Shown here in pieces: positions 5,102 to 7,185 of a stretch of 7,185 bases of DNA (position 1 is its first letter; each line of letters opens with the position of its first letter). The position numbers and the translations under genes were made by a program. The DNA lies in NCBI GenBank assembly GCA_016218905.1, contig JACRCS010000764.1, positions 1 to 7,185 of the forward strand. The letters run 5' to 3'. Under the pieces are notes generated by a model. The model worked only from the letters and a program-made list of their open reading frames with translations, did not search any database and was not told the origin of the DNA. The DNA comes from Deltaproteobacteria bacterium (GTDB lineage Bacteria; Desulfobacterota_C; Deferrisomatia; Deferrisomatales; JACRMM01).

Positions 5102-7075
5102 ATGAACCACCACCCCTCGAGCGCTCCACCTCCGCCCGTTGCCGAGGCCCTCCGGGCTCTCGGCATTGAGAACCTGCTCCTCGGAATCCACGATCCGGCC
5201 TTTCCCTCGGCCCGGGCCGAGGACCTCGGCCGCGGGAGCCCGTACTCCCACGCCGCGTCCGAGTTCCTCCGCTTCATCCGGGCCCTCGGTTTCGACGGGC
5301 TCCAGCTCGGTCCGCAGGGGCTCACCTCCCCCATCAACCAGTCTCCCTATGACGGGTCCCTCTTCTCCCGGAATCCGATGTCGGTCGCCTTCCTGCCGCT
5401 CACGCGCGCCGAGTGGGGAAGGCTCCTCAGACCGGAAGCTCTCGAAGAGGCCGTCGCCGGGCGCCTCGGGCCGGCCGACCGCGTTCCGTACCGCTACGCC
5501 TACCACGCCACCGAGACCCTCCTCGCCGAAGTCGTCCAAGCCTTCCGCCGGCAGCGCGGCTCCGAGGACCCGGCGCTCCGGCGGATCCGGCGCGGATTCG
5601 AGGCCTTCCTCCGGTCGGAGGGGGCCTGGGTGGAGCGCGACGGCCTCTACGAGGCTCTGAGGTGGGCCCACGGAGGCCGGGATTGGCGGGAGTGGAGGGG
5701 CGCCAGGGGAAGACCCGCCGACGAGCGGCTCCTCTGGGCGCCTCCCCCGGGGCGGGAGGCGGAGTTCTCGGCCCGCAGAACGGCCCTTGCCCAGCGATAT
5801 CGCGGGTCCGTCGAGGCCTACGCGCTCGTCCAGTTCCTCCTGTGGCGCCAGCACCGCCGGTTTCGGCGGCTCGTGAGGCGCCTGGGCCTGAAGCTCCTGG
5901 GGGACCTGCAGATCGGGATCTCGGAGCGCGACGCGTGGTACGCCCAGGCGTTTTTGCTGCGGGGGTACGTGATGGGGGCGCCTCCCAGCCGCACCAACCC
6001 CGAGGGGCAGCCGTGGGGATACCCCGTCCTCGATCCGCATCAGTACGTTCAGGCCGGAGGGGCGGGCGGCCCGGCGGTCCGCTTCGTGCGCGAGCGCCTG
6101 GCGAGGCTCTTCTCGGAGTTCGACGGCGTGCGCGTCGACCATCCTCACGGACTCATCTGCCCCTGGGTCTACCGGGCGGGGTCGCCCCGGCCGTTCGAGG
6201 CCGTACAGGCGGGCGCTCGACTCTTCGCCTCCCCTGACCTGCCGGACCATCGGGAGCTCGCCGCCTACGCGGTGGCCCGTCCCGACCAGCTCGACCGGAG
6301 CGTTCCCCGGTACGCGGACGGCTGGGTGCGGGAGCTCACGCCCGAGCAGGTGGAGCGGTACGGGATTCTTCTCGCGGAGATCATGGAGATGGCGGAGGAG
6401 CGAGGTGGCGGAGCCCGGCAGATCGCCTGCGAGATCCTGAGCACCCAGCCCTACCCGGTGCGCAGGGTGATGGAGCGCTACGGTCTCGGCAGGTTTCGGG
6501 TGACGCAGAAGGCCGACCTCGACCGGCCCGACGACGTGTACCGGGCGGAGAACGCGCGGCCCGAAGACTGGGTCATGCTCGGCAACCACGACACGAAGCC
6601 GATCTGGCGCGTCGCCGAGGAGTGGACCCCCGCCGAGGCCCTCAAGCAGGCGGAGTACCTGGCGTGGCGGCTCTTCCCCGCCGAGGAGCGGGAACGGTGG
6701 GTCCGGCGGGCTGCCTCGGATGATCGCTCGGAGCTCGTCCAGGCGAAGTTCGCCGACCTCTTCGTCGGCCCCGCCCGCAACGTCATGGTCTTCTTCACCG
6801 ACCTGTTCGGGTACCGGGAGAGCTACAACCGTCCGGGAACGGTGGACGACGAGAACTGGTCGCTGCGCGTGCGGCCCGGCTACGAGGCGGATTACTCGCT
6901 CCGGCTGGAAGCCGGACGGGTCCTCGACCTGCCGAAGGCGTTGGCGAGGGCCCTGCGGGCCCGCGGGGCGGCGGCTGCCGGCGAGCACCGGGAGCTCCTC
7001 CGGGCCCTGGCGACGCTCGCCTCGAGAGGGCAGCGCCCGCCCGACACCGGCGAGGACCGGCAGGTTTCGCCCTAG
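5102..7075 (+). CDS. malQ: Divergent GH77 4-alpha-glucanotransferase (amylomaltase-like)
   Basis: Probable cytoplasmic enzyme that transfers alpha-1,4-glucan segments in maltodextrin or glycogen metabolism. The protein is 657 residues from ATG 5102. GH77 signposts occur in the correct order: GSPYSHAASEFLRF near the N-terminus, LQLGP, QSPYDGSLFSRNP (80-92; usual DSPYQ...GNP), GDLQIG (267-272; usual GDLPI), GAPPSRTNPEGQPWGYP (292-308; usual GVPPD...GQ.WGNP), FDGVRVDHPHG (340-350; usual RIDHFRG) with likely nucleophile Asp346 and conserved Arg344, ACEILST with likely acid/base Glu444 (usual AEDLG), and GNHDTKPIW with likely stabiliser Asp497. All three catalytic carboxylates are kept, but flanking residues differ much from ordinary MalQ, so specificity may differ. 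No extra starch-binding domain or signal peptide is seen. The frame opens at 5021; GTG 5096 is an alternative start, and the Shine-Dalgarno is weak for both. The stop TAG coincides with the border of repeat copy 2. Confidence 0.85.
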   Translation: MNHHPSSAPPPPVAEALRALGIENLLLGIHDPAFPSARAEDLGRGSPYSHAASEFLRFIRALGFDGLQLGPQGLTSPINQSPYDGSLFSRNPMSVAFLPLTRAEWGRLLRPEALEEAVAGRLGPADRVPYRYAYHATETLLAEVVQAFRRQRGSEDPALRRIRRGFEAFLRSEGAWVERDGLYEALRWAHGGRDWREWRGARGRPADERLLWAPPPGREAEFSARRTALAQRYRGSVEAYALVQFLLWRQHRRFRRLVRRLGLKLLGDLQIGISERDAWYAQAFLLRGYVMGAPPSRTNPEGQPWGYPVLDPHQYVQAGGAGGPAVRFVRERLARLFSEFDGVRVDHPHGLICPWVYRAGSPRPFEAVQAGARLFASPDLPDHRELAAYAVARPDQLDRSVPRYADGWVRELTPEQVERYGILLAEIMEMAEERGGGARQIACEILSTQPYPVRRVMERYGLGRFRVTQKADLDRPDDVYRAENARPEDWVMLGNHDTKPIWRVAEEWTPAEALKQAEYLAWRLFPAEERERWVRRAASDDRSELVQAKFADLFVGPARNVMVFFTDLFGYRESYNRPGTVDDENWSLRVRPGYEADYSLRLEAGRVLDLPKALARALRARGAAAAGEHRELLRALATLASRGQRPPDTGEDRQVSP

Positions 7076-7185
7076 TGTCCCGTGCGGTTAGTTCGCGCGT
7101 CACGATTTGTAGGCCGAATGGCGGCGAATCAGCGCCGTTCGGCCCTCGCTGGGGCCGATTCCAGGCAAGGACTACCCAAACGGGA
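7072..7185 (-). mobile_element. MITE-like repeat, copy 2, inverted (runs off the window)
   Basis: Starts CTAGTGTCCC at 7072 and, read on the minus strand, aligns along its length with the block at 4388-4503, including 17 identical nt (7120-7136) and CGCGAACTAA at the inner end. The window ends within the far terminal repeat (last bases ACGGGA); about 6 more bases, predicted CACTAG, would complete an element of roughly 120 bp. No coding capacity. It lies directly at the stop codon of the glucanotransferase gene. Confidence 0.7.
7112..7144 (+). terminator. 12-bp hairpin inside repeat copy 2, possible transcription stop for malQ
   Basis: GGCCGAATGGCG (7112-7123) pairs with CGCCGTTCGGCC (7133-7144) around a 9-nt loop: 11 Watson-Crick pairs and one G-U. 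It starts 37 nt past the glucanotransferase stop. No T-run follows, so it is not a classical intrinsic terminator, but it could stabilise a 3' end or slow polymerase. Copy 1 of the repeat keeps only the inner 4 pairs. Confidence 0.35.

Noticed and set aside
4957..5337. N-terminal extension of hsp20 to give 276 residues
   Set aside because: It would cross the hsp20 promoter and the start of the divergent malQ gene. The extra residues are low complexity, and ATG 4956 has an excellent ribosome binding site and gives the normal family length.
5024..6988. 654-residue open frame on the minus strand
   Set aside because: It is the antisense of the glucanotransferase, which has the GH77 motifs in order. 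The minus-strand product has no recognisable motif and a repetitive Gly/Pro/Arg/Val composition typical of shadow frames in GC-rich DNA.
4388..7185. Composite transposon or CRISPR-like array formed by the two repeats
   Set aside because: No transposase or cas gene, only two copies far apart, and the enclosed genes are ordinary chromosomal functions in the same base composition. A MITE pair explains it better.

Overview
The window is GC-rich bacterial DNA, densely coded, with strong G/C preference at third codon positions, Shine-Dalgarno-led starts (several GTG) and recognisable -35/-10 promoters. The gene set (DusB, a Fis-type regulator, CysK, an Hsp20, a GH77 glucanotransferase) is chromosomal housekeeping plus local regulators. 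A dusB gene followed by a Fis-domain gene suggests a Gram-negative lineage, proteobacterial or one of the GC-rich uncultured phyla. The species cannot be fixed from sequence alone.

Layout. Positions 1-3318 are all on the minus strand. Read in the direction of transcription they are dusB (3318-2374), a small regulator with a degenerate receiver and a C-terminal Fis helix-turn-helix (2356-1721), cysK (1517-588), and the first 186 codons of a cystathionine gamma-synthase/beta-lyase family gene that leaves the window at position 1. dusB and the Fis-like gene lie 17 bp apart and probably form one operon. cysK and the transsulfuration gene lie 29 bp apart and form another, with its own good sigma70-type promoter at 1620-1648. 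Positions 3319-3749 are a divergent control region: a promoter toward dusB, a promoter toward a response regulator, an inverted repeat between them, a possible 67-codon leader ORF, and hairpins that cover Shine-Dalgarno sequences. The FixJ/NarL-type response regulator (3750-4391, +) has no kinase gene in the window.

Positions 4388-4503 and 7072-7185 (window end) hold two diverged copies, in opposite orientation, of a roughly 116-120 bp repeat with ends CTAGTGTCCC/GGGACACTAG, best explained as a non-autonomous MITE-like element. Between them are an Hsp20 small heat-shock protein (4507-4956, -) and a divergent GH77 4-alpha-glucanotransferase (5102-7075, +), transcribed away from each other. In both places the element abuts a TAG stop codon.

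Functionally the window combines sulfur amino-acid synthesis, tRNA dihydrouridine modification with a linked transcription factor, an orphan response regulator, a stress chaperone and alpha-glucan metabolism. I see no defence system, CRISPR array, tRNA or rRNA. The most interesting structures are the layered translational-control candidate upstream of the response regulator, the MITE pair, and the dusB/pseudo-receiver-Fis pairing.
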